Assembly: GCA_022447605.1 (NCBI GenBank)
Contig: JAKVBG010000001.1
Span: 150,062 to 214,061, forward strand
Reading direction: 5' to 3'
DNA from: Mariniblastus sp.
GTDB taxonomy: Bacteria; Planctomycetota; Planctomycetia; Pirellulales; Pirellulaceae
Length of the DNA: 64,000 nt
The position numbers were made by a program, and so were the translations under genes. Numbering within the stretch: the stretch's first letter is position 1; each line of letters begins with the position of its first letter. Below, in pieces: positions 38,724 through 49,911 of this stretch. The notes under the pieces are model-generated. The model ran no database searches and was not told the origin of the DNA. It was given only the letters and a program-made list of their open reading frames with translations.

Positions 38724-40205
38724 ATGATCGTTTTGCAAAGAGCATGGATCACCTTTCTGGCTTTGATAGCTTTCATTGCATTGGCAACCAGTGCCTACAC
38801 AACGGTTGGCCAACAAGCGGAGACAATTGGCCTTTTTGAACAAGCCCCTTCTTCTGCCGATCGGGAGACGGCCTCCTCATCCGATCAGCCAGACAGTGGG
38901 CTGGTAGCGGTCAACCCTCGCGACAATTCGATTTGGACACAATCCCCATCAGGCGACAGCTTCGGCAACAGCTCCGACACCGGGATCGATGAACGGACGA
39001 TGAAGATGTTGCGAACGGGAAATATCGAAGAGCTACAAGACGGACTGCCACCCGGTCAGCATGAAACGATTCGCACACGGTATCCCAATGGCAAAGTCCA
39101 GATCCTGAAGAACGTGATGCAGGATGAAAGGGGAAATTTTTTCAATCATGGTATCTGGCGCCTGTTCAACCAGGACGGGGAAGTCCTGGCCGAAGGCCGG
39201 TTTGAGCAAGGTTTGATGGAAGGCCGATGGAAACGTTGGCACCCGGCCGGATCCGAGGGGCTGTTTAGCACGGAACCATTCATCGAGTTCCAGGGGCCCT
39301 TCCTGTCATCGGCCACGTTTTCCCAGGGTGAGCTGAACGGGGCCTGGATCGTTTATGATCGGCAACGGCGCAAGATCCTGGAGATCCCTTACCGTCAAGG
39401 AAAGCGACACGGCCTGGCCACCTGGTGGTACCCGTCCTCCCAGAAGATGCGACAGGCCCGTTTCCAGGAGGGCCAGTTGGATGGAGCCCTGAAAGAGTGG
39501 GACCGGGAAAACCAGTTGGTACGCAATGACGAATTTATCTCCGGCAAAAAAATTGTCCGTAACACATCGTACTTCCAGCCCCAACAGAAAGAATCAGAAT
39601 CCTACTTCCTGGACACCGAACTGGAACTGGACGGCCAGGACAATTGGTGGGATGCCCAGCCAGCCAGTTTTTCCACTCGGGGTAACGCCATGCAACATGG
39701 CCCTATTTCTGCCTGGCATGACAACGGGCAACTCAAAATGAAAGGACAGTATCTGCGCAACCACCGCGAGGGGCAATTTACCTGGTGGCACCAAAACGGC
39801 CAGCGATCTCTGGCCGGCACTTATGACGGGGGCCAAAAGACAGGACTTTGGACCTGGTGGCATCCCAACGGGATGAAACGCATCCAGGGAAACTACCTGG
39901 CCGACATGGAATCAGGCAACTGGACCTGGTGGGACGAAGAGGGAAACCTGGTCTCCACCGAGAGCATGACGCCCGCCACATCGACAGGGGAACTCCTTCA
40001 ACCTGGGACGATCGAAGAAATCGAATTGGACCCCCTCCTCGATTCACCCCGTGACCCACCCGCAAATGGCCCGGAAACGATCGAGGAGATCTCTCCCGAA
40101 TCTCCCGCCTCGGAGCAAACCAACCAGCTCATTCCACAAATCGGCTTCGCAGAAGAGACAGGTGAAGAGATCCTGCTGGAAGAGCCACAGCGATCCGACA
40201 AGTAG
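38724..40205 (+). CDS. MORN-like repeat (YwqK-type) secreted protein
   Basis: Repeats GIWRLFNQDGEVLAEGRFEQGLMEGRWKRWHPAG, GQFTWWHQNGQRSLAGTYDGGQKTGLWTWWHPNGMKRIQGNY. Confidence 0.75.
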   Translation: MIVLQRAWITFLALIAFIALATSAYTTVGQQAETIGLFEQAPSSADRETASSSDQPDSGLVAVNPRDNSIWTQSPSGDSFGNSSDTGIDERTMKMLRTGNIEELQDGLPPGQHETIRTRYPNGKVQILKNVMQDERGNFFNHGIWRLFNQDGEVLAEGRFEQGLMEGRWKRWHPAGSEGLFSTEPFIEFQGPFLSSATFSQGELNGAWIVYDRQRRKILEIPYRQGKRHGLATWWYPSSQKMRQARFQEGQLDGALKEWDRENQLVRNDEFISGKKIVRNTSYFQPQQKESESYFLDTELELDGQDNWWDAQPASFSTRGNAMQHGPISAWHDNGQLKMKGQYLRNHREGQFTWWHQNGQRSLAGTYDGGQKTGLWTWWHPNGMKRIQGNYLADMESGNWTWWDEEGNLVSTESMTPATSTGELLQPGTIEEIELDPLLDSPRDPPANGPETIEEISPESPASEQTNQLIPQIGFAEETGEEILLEEPQRSDK

Positions 40206-40397
40206 CTGCAGCGGGGACCTGTCCAACGGTCCACACGGTGTTTCCTGGCAGTGGCTGTCCGGCCACTCCACCATCCCGGGGGGCCAAACCCCAGCACCGC
40301 CCCATTCTCATCATGGATTTTCCCGTGGTCTCGATAACATCCAGACTGTCTCTGGTTTAGACTGGGAAGCAACCTGAACTGTAACTTCCCGGTCAAA

Positions 40398-42524
40398 ATG
40401 GACATTTTCATGAAATACCCGTCCCTTGTTTTCGGCGCGCTCTGGCTGCCACTCCTGCTGGTTGATTTCGCCTGGGCTCAGACAACGGAAGTCCCGGCGA
40501 ATGAACAATCTCAGACGTTGCAGATGACCGACATTTTCGATATTGAATTTGCTACCGACCCGCAAATTTCACCGGATGGCAAAACGATCGTCTATGTCAG
40601 GAACCAGTTCGACATCATGAAGGACCGTCGCCGAACGGACCTGTGGACTATCGATTCCCGGGGGCGACACCTGCCACTCTTTTCTGGAAAACACAATTAT
40701 TCCTCACCAAGGTGGTCACCCAGCGGAGACCGCCTCGCATTTGTTTCCGACGAAAATGATCAGAACCAGATATTCTGCTACTGGATGGAATCGGGCAGGA
40801 AAGCGCAGCTGACCAACTTGAACCAGTCACCCGGCTCATTGACCTGGTCAAGAAACGGTAAATCACTCTGTTTCTCGATGAGCGTTCCGGCCGAACCGGA
40901 AACGTTTGCCCCTATGCCAGCCAAGCCGAAAGGGGCCGAGTGGGCCGAGCCGCCCACCGTCATCACCCGTCTCAACTACCGGCGGGACGGGGCCGGCTAC
41001 CTGCCCCAGGCCCATACGCACCTGTTCGTGCTCAGTGCCGAGGGAGGAACGCCGAGACAACTGACACATGGGGACTACGATCACGGCGGTCCCTACGGCT
41101 GGGCAAAAAAGGACTCGGTGATCATTTTCTCCGCCAACCGGCACCCCAACCATGAATACGATCCAACCAACAGTGAAATCTACAGCATCGCGGTGGCTGA
41201 CCGTAAAATCACCGCCCTGACCGATCGGCAGGGCCCCGACACCCATCCCGTGGTTTCACCCGGCGGGGAACAGATCGCCTACCTCGGTCACGACGAAAAT
41301 TATCTCGGCTACCAACAGAACCACTTGTACGTGATGGGCATCGATGGCAAGAAACCCAAACCGTGTCTTTGGATCGATGATCTCGATCGCAGCATCAGTT
41401 CACCCCAGTGGATACATGCCAACCAACTCATCTTCAAGTTTGACGACATGGGTGTTACCAAGCTTGCCAGCACCGGCCGAGCGGGGAACTACAAGGTCAT
41501 TGCCGAGAACGTGGGAGGGACTTCCCTGGGGCGACCGTATGGCGGCGGAAGCTACTCCGTCTCGATGGCCGACCATTCAATCGCCTTCACCCAAACCTCA
41601 ACCGACCGACCGGCCGATGTCGCTGCCATTGGTTCAAGTTTTAAACAAGACGGAGCGCCACTGCGACTAACCGATTTGAACGCCGACCTGCTGTCTTTCA
41701 AGCAAGTTGGACGGACCGAAGAAATCCGTTTCCCCTCCCGCCATGATGATATCGAACTGCAAGGGTGGATCATCTACCCACCTGGCTACGACAAGAACCG
41801 TTCTTACCCACTGATCCTGGAAATCCATGGAGGCCCTTTCGCCAATTACGGGCCCCGGTTTACCCCCGAGCTGCAGTTAATGGCGGCCGCTGGCTATGTG
41901 GTCTTCTACATGAACCCCCGGGGTAGTACGAGTTACGGCGCCGACTTCGCCAACCTGATCCATCACAACTACCCTGGCAATGATTATGACGACCTGATGT
42001 CGGGGGTGGATGCCGTGATCGAGAGAGCCAACATCGACCGCGACAACCTGTTCGTAACCGGGGGGAGCGGGGGTGGCGTGTTGACCAGTTGGATCGTGGG
42101 TAAAACGGACCGGTTCCGGGCTGCCGTGGTCTGCAAGCCGGTCATCAACTGGTACAGCTTTGCTTTGACCGCCGACATGTACAACTACTTTTACAAGTAC
42201 TGGTTCCCGGGACTTCCCTGGGAGGAACCGGAGCAGTACATGAAGCGATCACCGATCTCGCTGGTTGGAAATGTCAAAACCCCGACGATGCTGCTTACCG
42301 GGACTGAGGATTACCGGACGCCGATGTCCGAAACGGAACAGTTTTACCAGGCCTTGAAGTTACAGAAGGTGGACACGGCGATGGTCCGCATACCAGGTGC
42401 GTCTCACAGTATCGCAGCCCGGCCGAGCCAATTGATTGCCAAGGTGGTTCATGTCCTCAAGTGGTTTGAGAAGCATCGACATTCGGAGCCTTCCGCACAG
42501 GAATCTCCGCAGGACGCCAAGTAA
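40398..42524 (+). CDS. S9 family (prolyl oligopeptidase-like) secreted peptidase
   Basis: WD40-like DPQISPDGKTIVYVRN; C-terminal LILEIHGGPFANYG, VTGGSGGGVLTSWIVGKTDRFRAAV, GASHSIAARPSQLIAKV. Confidence 0.93.
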   Translation: MDIFMKYPSLVFGALWLPLLLVDFAWAQTTEVPANEQSQTLQMTDIFDIEFATDPQISPDGKTIVYVRNQFDIMKDRRRTDLWTIDSRGRHLPLFSGKHNYSSPRWSPSGDRLAFVSDENDQNQIFCYWMESGRKAQLTNLNQSPGSLTWSRNGKSLCFSMSVPAEPETFAPMPAKPKGAEWAEPPTVITRLNYRRDGAGYLPQAHTHLFVLSAEGGTPRQLTHGDYDHGGPYGWAKKDSVIIFSANRHPNHEYDPTNSEIYSIAVADRKITALTDRQGPDTHPVVSPGGEQIAYLGHDENYLGYQQNHLYVMGIDGKKPKPCLWIDDLDRSISSPQWIHANQLIFKFDDMGVTKLASTGRAGNYKVIAENVGGTSLGRPYGGGSYSVSMADHSIAFTQTSTDRPADVAAIGSSFKQDGAPLRLTDLNADLLSFKQVGRTEEIRFPSRHDDIELQGWIIYPPGYDKNRSYPLILEIHGGPFANYGPRFTPELQLMAAAGYVVFYMNPRGSTSYGADFANLIHHNYPGNDYDDLMSGVDAVIERANIDRDNLFVTGGSGGGVLTSWIVGKTDRFRAAVVCKPVINWYSFALTADMYNYFYKYWFPGLPWEEPEQYMKRSPISLVGNVKTPTMLLTGTEDYRTPMSETEQFYQALKLQKVDTAMVRIPGASHSIAARPSQLIAKVVHVLKWFEKHRHSEPSAQESPQDAK

Positions 42525-42626
42525 CCCCTGGGCCGATTGACCCAACCGTCACTTGGCCCAGACGAGGCCTGGATCACGGGCTGCGCACCGGCAATTTGAA
42601 ATCGCAAATCGGCACTAGTCGACCAC

Positions 42627-42734
42627 GCTGGATCGGTTAAAATGCGGGCTGTTCTTTGACGTACAGCGATCCAGCCGGCCAACCGGCAAACCACAGGTGC
42701 GCAACCGGTCCGCTTCAAGCTGGACGGCACCTGT
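42627..42734 (+). promoter_or_regulatory. Putative structured leader upstream of the gcv cluster (three hairpins)
   Basis: Perfect inverted repeats GCTGGATCG/CGATCCAGC (42627-42635/42667-42675), GCCGG-CCAA-CCGGC (42674-42687), ACAGGTGC/GCACCTGT (42693-42700/42727-42734). Confidence 0.45.
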
Positions 42735-42770
42735 CACCTGATGCATTAACTGAATTTCGAAGGGATACTC

Positions 42771-43889
42771 GTGACCTCTGTCGATCAACTTCTCAAGACG
42801 CCCATTCATCAATGGCATGCCGAACATCATGGCCGGATGGTCGACTTTGCCGGCTGGTCCATGCCGGTCCAATACAACAGCATCATGGATGAGCACCACC
42901 AAACCCGTAATGCGGTTGGGCTGTTCGATGTCTCTCACATGGGCCGCTTGTTTTTCAGTGGCACCGGAATCGACCAGTTTCTGGACAGCTTGACGACCCG
43001 ACGGGTCGCCGGTGTGGACGTGGGGCGGATTCGCTACTCGCTAATGACCAACGAAAAAGGCGGCATCCTGGACGATGTGCTGGTCTATCACCTGCCCGAT
43101 TCCGAAGGTCAACCGTTTCACATGATGGTCGTCAACGCCAGCAACCGTGAAAAAATCGTCAATTGGCTGAACGAGCATATCCCGACGGGCAGTGACATTG
43201 CACTGGAAGACCGCACGTTGTCCACTGCGATGATTGCCGTCCAGGGACCAAAGGCCAACGCCATGGTAGCCGGCCTCTGCTCGGTCAATCCCGCTGACCT
43301 CAAATACTATACCGGGACGGCAGCCAAGATCGGCGACCACCCGGTCATTCTCAGCCGCACCGGCTATACCGGCGAGGACGGCTGTGAACTGATTGTCGAT
43401 TCCGAAGTGGCACTGGATGTTTGGGAGACGCTGATGCAGAGCGCTGTCGACGAGGGTGGAGGAGCCACGGGCCTGGCTGCCCGGGACACGCTCCGACTGG
43501 AAGCGGCCATGCCACTTTACGGCCATGAACTGAATGAAGAGACCAACGCCGCCCAGACCGACCTGAAATTTGCCATCAATCTGAAGGATCGGGATTTCAT
43601 CGGCCGAAACGCCATCGTGGCCGCCAACGAAAATCCAAACCTGCCCATTCGGATCGGGCTCGAACTGGAAGGGAAGCGAGCAGCTCGTGAAAATTGTGCC
43701 ATCATCGCCCAGGGGAACCGGGTCGGCACCGTGACCAGCGGGACCTTTGCCCCCACCTTGCAGAAGTCGATTTCCATGGGTTACGTCGATCGTTCAGCGG
43801 CCGAACCGGGCACGGAATTGGAGATCGACATCCGCGGGAAACGAGCCACCGCCCGGGTCGTCAAGCTGCCATTTTACACCCGTGACTAA
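42771..43889 (+). CDS. gcvT: Glycine cleavage system aminomethyltransferase (T protein)
   Basis: FAGWSMPVQYNSIMDEHHQTRNAVGLFDVSHMGR; SRTGYTGEDGCELI; LAARDTLRLEAAMPLYGHEL; GTG start. Confidence 0.96.
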   Translation: MTSVDQLLKTPIHQWHAEHHGRMVDFAGWSMPVQYNSIMDEHHQTRNAVGLFDVSHMGRLFFSGTGIDQFLDSLTTRRVAGVDVGRIRYSLMTNEKGGILDDVLVYHLPDSEGQPFHMMVVNASNREKIVNWLNEHIPTGSDIALEDRTLSTAMIAVQGPKANAMVAGLCSVNPADLKYYTGTAAKIGDHPVILSRTGYTGEDGCELIVDSEVALDVWETLMQSAVDEGGGATGLAARDTLRLEAAMPLYGHELNEETNAAQTDLKFAINLKDRDFIGRNAIVAANENPNLPIRIGLELEGKRAARENCAIIAQGNRVGTVTSGTFAPTLQKSISMGYVDRSAAEPGTELEIDIRGKRATARVVKLPFYTRD

Positions 43890-43942
43890 TCAAACATTCC
43901 TGGCAAACGCACAACAACGAAAACTTGAAATGGAGATACCAA

Positions 43943-44335
43943 GTGAATCCTGAACAACTACTTTATGCCGAATCGCACGAATGGGTCCATGTCGACGAAA
44001 ACAACGGTGAGAAAATTGCCACCATTGGCATCTCGGCTCATGCAGTCGAAGCGCTGACCGACCTGGTCTACATGGATCTGCCTGCGGTGGGGACCACCGT
44101 CACCGCTGGTGAACCTTTTGGAGAAGTCGAATCGGTCAAGGCGACCAGTGAACTGTACAGCCCGGTTGATGGCGAGGTCACGGAAGTGAACGCAACCTTG
44201 CCCGACAACCTGGAGATCCTGGGTGATGACCCTTATGTCCAGGGTTGGATCGTCAAGGTCAAGCTGTCCAGTGAAGATGCCCTGGGTAAGTTGCTGGACC
44301 ATGCCGCCTACGAAAAAATGTGCAGCGGCTCATGA
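43943..44335 (+). CDS. gcvH: Glycine cleavage system H protein
   Basis: YAESHEWVHVDENNGEKIATIGISAHAVEALTDLVYMDLPAVGTTVTAGEPFGEVESVKATSELYSPVDGEV; lipoyl-lysine ESVKA. Confidence 0.96.
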   Translation: MNPEQLLYAESHEWVHVDENNGEKIATIGISAHAVEALTDLVYMDLPAVGTTVTAGEPFGEVESVKATSELYSPVDGEVTEVNATLPDNLEILGDDPYVQGWIVKVKLSSEDALGKLLDHAAYEKMCSGS

Positions 44336-44430
44336 CCCGGCAAGGCTCGCCTTCCAATCCTTGAACACCCGATTTCGGAACGCCGGTTACCGGTGTTCCA
44401 TCTTTGTAAAACCGTCTTGTGAGTTTGAAG

Positions 44431-47388
44431 ATGACCACCAAAGCGATCGAGCATGAAACGCTTGAGCAGTTGATGCAGCATGATGATTTTATTCACCGCC
44501 ATATTGGGCCCAGCGACGCTGACATTGCCGAGATGTTGAAATCGGTCGGCGCCACTTCACTGGACGACCTGATCAAAACCACCGTGCCGGCCAGCATCGA
44601 ATTGGAGGGTCAGCTGGACCTGCCCAGTCCTTCCTCCGAGCCGGAGACCTTGCAGCAACTGGCCGAGTTCGCCGACCGAAACCAGGTCTTCCGGTCATTC
44701 ATCGGAATGGGCTACTACGGCACGCATGTACCGAGTGTCATTCTACGAAACGTTCTCGAGAATCCCGGTTGGTATACGGCTTACACACCGTACCAGGCGG
44801 AGATCTCGCAGGGTCGCCTGGAATCACTGCTGAATTTTCAACAGATGATCATGGACCTGACAGCGATGGAAATGGCCAACGCCTCGCTGCTCGATGAGGC
44901 CACCGCAGCCGCCGAAGCGATGACACTGTGCAAACGGGCTGGCAAACAACCCTCCAACCTCTTTTTTATTGCCAACGATGTCCACCCCCAAACGATCGAT
45001 GTGCTCCGGACCCGGGCGGAATACTTCGGTTTCGAAATCGTCACCGGTGCGCCGGACGAGATCGCCTCGCACGATCTGTTTGGTGCACTGCTGCAATACC
45101 CTGGCACCTACGGACAGGTCAACGATCTGACCGACGTGATCGAAATGGCCCATGAACAAAAGGCGCTGGTGGCGGTATCGACTGACCTGCTCAGCCTGGC
45201 ATTACTCAAACCTCCCGGGGAAATGGGAGCCGACATCGTGGTCGGCAGCGCACAGCGCTTTGGGGTACCGATGGGATACGGTGGACCGCACGCCGCCTTT
45301 TTTGCAACCCGTGATGCCTACAAACGATCGGCACCCGGCCGGATCATCGGGGTCTCGCGCGACGCGCGGGGAAAAACGGCGCTGCGAATGGCGATGCAGA
45401 CCCGTGAACAGCACATTCGTCGAGACAAGGCAACCTCCAACATCTGTACGGCCCAGGCACTGCTGGCCAACATGGCCGGGCTGTTTGCCGTTTACCACGG
45501 CCCCCAGGGGATTCTCAATATTGCCAAGCGGGTCCACCGCATAACCACGCTCCTGGCTGCCGGCCTGGACAAACTCGGTTTCCCGGTTAACCAGACCGTC
45601 TTTTTTGACACGGTTTCCGTGACGGCCGATAACGCCGAAGCGATTGTCGAGCGAGCCCGCCAGCACCGTTGCAACTTGAGATACTCGGACACAGGTACCC
45701 TCGGTATCAGCCTGGACGAGACGACCACGGAACAGGATGTCGAACTGCTGTGGGAGGTTTTCTCGGGGGAAGGCGCCCCGTTTACCGTCGATCAACTGGA
45801 TACCGACCCCGATATGTCGGCCAGTCGTATTCCGCCGGCGCTGCAAAGGACGTCTGCTTACCTGCAACACGAGGTCTTCAACAAATTCCATTCCGAAACG
45901 GAAATGCTGAGGTATCTGAAACGACTGGAAAACCGAGATTTCTCGCTCACCCATGGGATGATCCCGCTCGGTTCCTGCACCATGAAATTAAACGCCACGA
46001 CGGAAATGGTCCCCGTCACGTGGCCCGCCTTCGCCGAGATCCACCCGTTTGCGCCGCCCGAGCAGACCCTGGGTTACGACGAGATGATCGCGCAACTGGA
46101 AAAGTGGCTGGTTGAAATCACCGGGTACGATGGCATCTCGATGCAACCGAATTCCGGAGCTCAGGGCGAGTACGCGGGGTTGTTGGCTATCCGACGTTAC
46201 CATCAAAGCCGAGGGGAATCCCACCGGGATATCTGCCTGATCCCGAGTTCGGCGCACGGGACCAACCCGGCAACGGCGAGCATGATGGGGCTGAACGTGG
46301 TCGTCATCAAAACGGATGAGAATGGCAATATCGACATGGAAGACCTGGTCGCCCGTGCAGATGAACATGCCGACAACCTGTCCAGCCTGATGATCACCTA
46401 CCCGAGTACCCACGGCGTCTTTGAAGAGACCGTCCAACAAGCTTGCCAGATCATTCATGAAAGGGGAGGACAGGTCTATCTGGACGGGGCCAACATGAAC
46501 GCCCTGGTTGGTTTGACAACCCCCGGCCTGATCGGGTCGGATGTTTCCCATCTCAATCTGCACAAGACCTTTTGCATTCCCCACGGGGGCGGGGGTCCGG
46601 GGATGGGACCGATCGGTGTCAAGAAACACCTGGTACCTTTTTTGCCCAACCATGTGGTGCGCCACGATGATCAACTACCACCAGGTGGCGCGGTTTCGGC
46701 AGCCCCGTACGGGAGCGCTGCCATCCTGCCCATCTCCTGGGCCTACATTCACATGATGGGTGGAGCGGGCCTCAAAAAAGCCACGCAGGTCGCCATCCTG
46801 AATGCCAATTACATTGCCGCCCGGCTCAAGGGAAATTTCGAAGTTCTGTACAAGGGCCGCAACGGACGGGTCGCCCATGAATGTATCGTTGACATACGTC
46901 CTATCCGTGAGGCTTGTGGCATCGATGAAAAAGATATCGCCAAGCGATTGATGGATTACGGTTTTCATGCCCCGACCATGTCCTGGCCTGTGCCGGGCAC
47001 CATCATGATTGAACCGACCGAGAGTGAATCCAAATACGAACTCGATCGCTTCTGTGACGCACTGCTGGAGATTCGCGAGGAAATCCGGCAAGTCGAAAAT
47101 GGAGAACTATCGGCCGATGAAAGCTTGCCCCGCAATGCACCTCACACGATGTACGAGATCGCCGATAAAAACTGGTCTTACCCGGAAGTCAACTCGCAGG
47201 GTGACGAGGAAACACAGGGATCAGAAACCAGAAAGTACAGCCGCAATGCGGCGGTCTTCCCCAGTCACTCCACCCGGCAATCAAAATTTTGGCCGGCGGT
47301 TAACCGGATCGACGATGTTTACGGGGACCGGAATTTTGTCTGCAACTGCCCACCCCTATCGGCCTACGAAGACGATCTTGATGAGTAG
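44431..47388 (+). CDS. gcvP: Glycine dehydrogenase (decarboxylating), fused P protein
   Basis: [77 protein letters not shown]. Confidence 0.97.
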   Translation: MTTKAIEHETLEQLMQHDDFIHRHIGPSDADIAEMLKSVGATSLDDLIKTTVPASIELEGQLDLPSPSSEPETLQQLAEFADRNQVFRSFIGMGYYGTHVPSVILRNVLENPGWYTAYTPYQAEISQGRLESLLNFQQMIMDLTAMEMANASLLDEATAAAEAMTLCKRAGKQPSNLFFIANDVHPQTIDVLRTRAEYFGFEIVTGAPDEIASHDLFGALLQYPGTYGQVNDLTDVIEMAHEQKALVAVSTDLLSLALLKPPGEMGADIVVGSAQRFGVPMGYGGPHAAFFATRDAYKRSAPGRIIGVSRDARGKTALRMAMQTREQHIRRDKATSNICTAQALLANMAGLFAVYHGPQGILNIAKRVHRITTLLAAGLDKLGFPVNQTVFFDTVSVTADNAEAIVERARQHRCNLRYSDTGTLGISLDETTTEQDVELLWEVFSGEGAPFTVDQLDTDPDMSASRIPPALQRTSAYLQHEVFNKFHSETEMLRYLKRLENRDFSLTHGMIPLGSCTMKLNATTEMVPVTWPAFAEIHPFAPPEQTLGYDEMIAQLEKWLVEITGYDGISMQPNSGAQGEYAGLLAIRRYHQSRGESHRDICLIPSSAHGTNPATASMMGLNVVVIKTDENGNIDMEDLVARADEHADNLSSLMITYPSTHGVFEETVQQACQIIHERGGQVYLDGANMNALVGLTTPGLIGSDVSHLNLHKTFCIPHGGGGPGMGPIGVKKHLVPFLPNHVVRHDDQLPPGGAVSAAPYGSAAILPISWAYIHMMGGAGLKKATQVAILNANYIAARLKGNFEVLYKGRNGRVAHECIVDIRPIREACGIDEKDIAKRLMDYGFHAPTMSWPVPGTIMIEPTESESKYELDRFCDALLEIREEIRQVENGELSADESLPRNAPHTMYEIADKNWSYPEVNSQGDEETQGSETRKYSRNAAVFPSHSTRQSKFWPAVNRIDDVYGDRNFVCNCPPLSAYEDDLDE

Positions 47389-47416
47389 GCAACTCTCCAT
47401 CCCGTCGGGCTGAATC

Positions 47417-48163
47417 ATGAACCGTTGTCGACTGATTATCGATCCTCCGGCATCCGGCAGTTGGAATATGGCCGTTGACCAGGCCTTGATGGAAACCGCG
47501 GACCAGACGGCGAGATCAACCCTCCGTCTCTACGCCTGGCACCCTGCAACGCTGAGCCTGGGCTACTTCCAGAACTACGCAGATCGGCAGGGGCATACCG
47601 AGAGCCTGGCTTGCAACTGCGTAAGACGATCGACGGGTGGCGGTGCCATCCTGCATCACCATGAACTCACCTATAGTCTTTGCCTGCCAAGTGAAAATCG
47701 CTGGTCCAAAAAGAATACTGAACTTTACAACCTCGTCCACCAGGCGACGATTGACACACTGAAAAATTGGCGCATCAAGGCGGAACTGTTCCGGGCCACA
47801 ACCGACCCGATTGCAGAGCAGCACAAAGCGTTTCTCTGTTTTGAACGGAGAACCGGAGGAGATGTTATCCTGGATTCATACAAAATCGGCGGCAGCGCAC
47901 AACGCCGCACCAAACATGCGCTGCTGCAGCATGGAAGCATCCTGTTATCCCAGTCGATTCACGCACCCCAACTGCCCGGGATCACTGACCTCGCCTCCCA
48001 ACCAATCAAGCTGGACGATTTCCGCCAAGCCTGGATCGATACGGTCCAACAGAAAATTCAGTTGGAAATCTCGCTTTCAGCTCTCTCTGAGCAGGAAATC
48101 GCATCAGCCAAATCGATCGAAACCAACCGGTTTTCCACCCATCAATGGAACCGGAAACGATAG
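47417..48163 (+). CDS. Lipoate--protein ligase / octanoyltransferase family protein
   Basis: NMAVDQALMETA; LRLYAWHPATLSLGYFQNYADR; VRRSTGGGAILHHHELTYSL; KIGGSAQRRTKHALLQHGSIL. Confidence 0.9.
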   Translation: MNRCRLIIDPPASGSWNMAVDQALMETADQTARSTLRLYAWHPATLSLGYFQNYADRQGHTESLACNCVRRSTGGGAILHHHELTYSLCLPSENRWSKKNTELYNLVHQATIDTLKNWRIKAELFRATTDPIAEQHKAFLCFERRTGGDVILDSYKIGGSAQRRTKHALLQHGSILLSQSIHAPQLPGITDLASQPIKLDDFRQAWIDTVQQKIQLEISLSALSEQEIASAKSIETNRFSTHQWNRKR

Positions 48164-48410
48164 GTAGGCGATCACCGTTTCGCCCAAAGTTCAACCGTAA
48201 CGATCAGGCTAGATATTCGGGCTGGGACTCCGATTCACGACAAAATGGCCCCTTTTCAGGAAGCACCAGCCCTGGCTGGCTTCTGGCTGATTTGACATCT
48301 CCATCAGAACGAAGATAATGAATGGAGAGCGTCGACCCGAAAACTGTCGATTGCGGAGAGCAAATTTTAATCGAATGATCGATTGATGAGGCAAATTTGA
48401 TTCCCGCAAT

Positions 48411-49121
48411 TTGAAATCCGTTAGGGAACGTAGCATGCAAGTAGTGTTAAAAGTGGTTGGGGGCAAAAATGATGGGCGGGAGATCGTCATCAGTGTTCCC
48501 AAGTTTATTATCGGGCGCGGTGAAACTGCTCATTTGCGACCTTCGAGCGATTTGATCAGTCGAGAGCATTGCTCAATCTGCGTCAACGACGGCCAAGTAA
48601 CCGTCGATGACTTGAACAGCCGCAACGGAACCTTTGTCAACGGGGCGGAGCTTTCGGGTACTCACCTCGTCAAGTCCGGCGACTCACTCAGAGTCGGCCG
48701 CCTTCAGTTCAGCATTCTCATCGATCCAGTCAAAGCGGGACAAAAGAAACCAAGGGTCAAAAGTGCAGTGGAAGCTGCCTCGCGGACCATGGAAAAGAAA
48801 CAACCCAGTAAAGAGATGCTGGAAGACAGCATTACGGACTGGCTTTCTTCCCCCGACGAAGAAGTCGTGAAAGACAATTTCCGCAAAGCGGAAACGGTTC
48901 AATTCGAGATCGAAGATTCGAAAACGAAAGAGAATCTCGATTTGAGCGATTCGGATGATGACTCCAGCGAGGATCTGGAGGAAGCCGATTCTGATGAGGC
49001 CAGCGCTAAGAAGCGAGGCAAGAAAAAATTTGGCAAACTGCCGCCAAGGCCCAAATTCAGCCATGATGACTCCACGACGGCTGCGGGCGATGTCCTTAAA
49101 AAGTTCTTTAACCGCCGCTAA
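48411..49121 (+). CDS. FHA-domain protein
   Basis: KFIIGRGETAHLRPSSDLISREHCSICVNDGQVTVDDLNSRNGTFVNG; acidic/Ser-rich C-terminal tail. Start likely at MQVVLKV (about 48435). Confidence 0.9.
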   Translation: MKSVRERSMQVVLKVVGGKNDGREIVISVPKFIIGRGETAHLRPSSDLISREHCSICVNDGQVTVDDLNSRNGTFVNGAELSGTHLVKSGDSLRVGRLQFSILIDPVKAGQKKPRVKSAVEAASRTMEKKQPSKEMLEDSITDWLSSPDEEVVKDNFRKAETVQFEIEDSKTKENLDLSDSDDDSSEDLEEADSDEASAKKRGKKKFGKLPPRPKFSHDDSTTAAGDVLKKFFNRR

Positions 49122-49302
49122 CGCCGGAACGCACCCAGAGCATGATGAATCGAGGCAACCTTCAGATTGCCGCGTTCTCCTGTTTTTGTAGTTTTGCATA
49201 AGATCTGCTTTACACTGAATTTCTTCACCAAGATTGTCGCGCCGTCGTCGAATTCCAAGAAAATGACCAACCATTCGCAATCGGGCGAAACCGTGGGTCG
49301 TT

Positions 49303-49911
49303 TTGACTGGTATTGTCTCGGCTCGAATCTGCAGGGGTACTTTCTTGGCTGACGAACTCTCTATCCTGGTAAATCGTTGCCTGACAGGGCATCAGCCCTC
49401 GTTTCAAACGCTGGTTGAGCGTTTCCGTGGTCAGGTCTTTGGACTCTGTTTCAGGATGCTCGGGCAGCGTGAAGACGCAGAAGATGCAACTCAGGAAACG
49501 ATGGTTCGCCTGGTCAACAACCTGCACCGGTGGGAACAGGACCGAGCGTTTGAACCATGGTTGTTGACGATCGCCGGAAATCGTTGTCGCACCCGCCTGG
49601 CCAAGAGAAAACGTCGACCGACTCCGGTTTCGCTGGATTACCCGGTGCAAGATCGATCGCACCTGGAGTCCCAAGCAAAGTGGTTAAAGGAAGAAATCGA
49701 CCTCGCGCTTTCCCATTTACGTGTCGAATACCGTCAGGCATTCATCCTGTTCCACGAGCAGGAATTAGGTTACGGCGATATCGCCAGCAATCTGAATGTA
49801 CCGCTCGGTACCGTAAAGACATGGGTTCATCGAGCCCGGCGTGAAATTGTATCCCAATTAAAAAAAAGAGGGACTCTCGGTGAAGACCGGACTGACGTGC
49901 GTACAGTTTGA
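49303..49911 (+). CDS. ECF-type RNA polymerase sigma factor
   Basis: FGLCFRMLGQREDAEDATQETMVRLVNNLHRW (region 2) and LSHLRVEYRQAFILFHEQELGYGDIASNLNVPLGTVKTWVHRARREI (region 4). Confidence 0.93.
   Translation: MTGIVSARICRGTFLADELSILVNRCLTGHQPSFQTLVERFRGQVFGLCFRMLGQREDAEDATQETMVRLVNNLHRWEQDRAFEPWLLTIAGNRCRTRLAKRKRRPTPVSLDYPVQDRSHLESQAKWLKEEIDLALSHLRVEYRQAFILFHEQELGYGDIASNLNVPLGTVKTWVHRARREIVSQLKKRGTLGEDRTDVRTV

Noticed and set aside
42525-42770. Glycine riboswitch before gcvT
   Set aside because: Structured, but I could not find the conserved glycine-aptamer sequence blocks by eye, so it is reported only as an unassigned leader.
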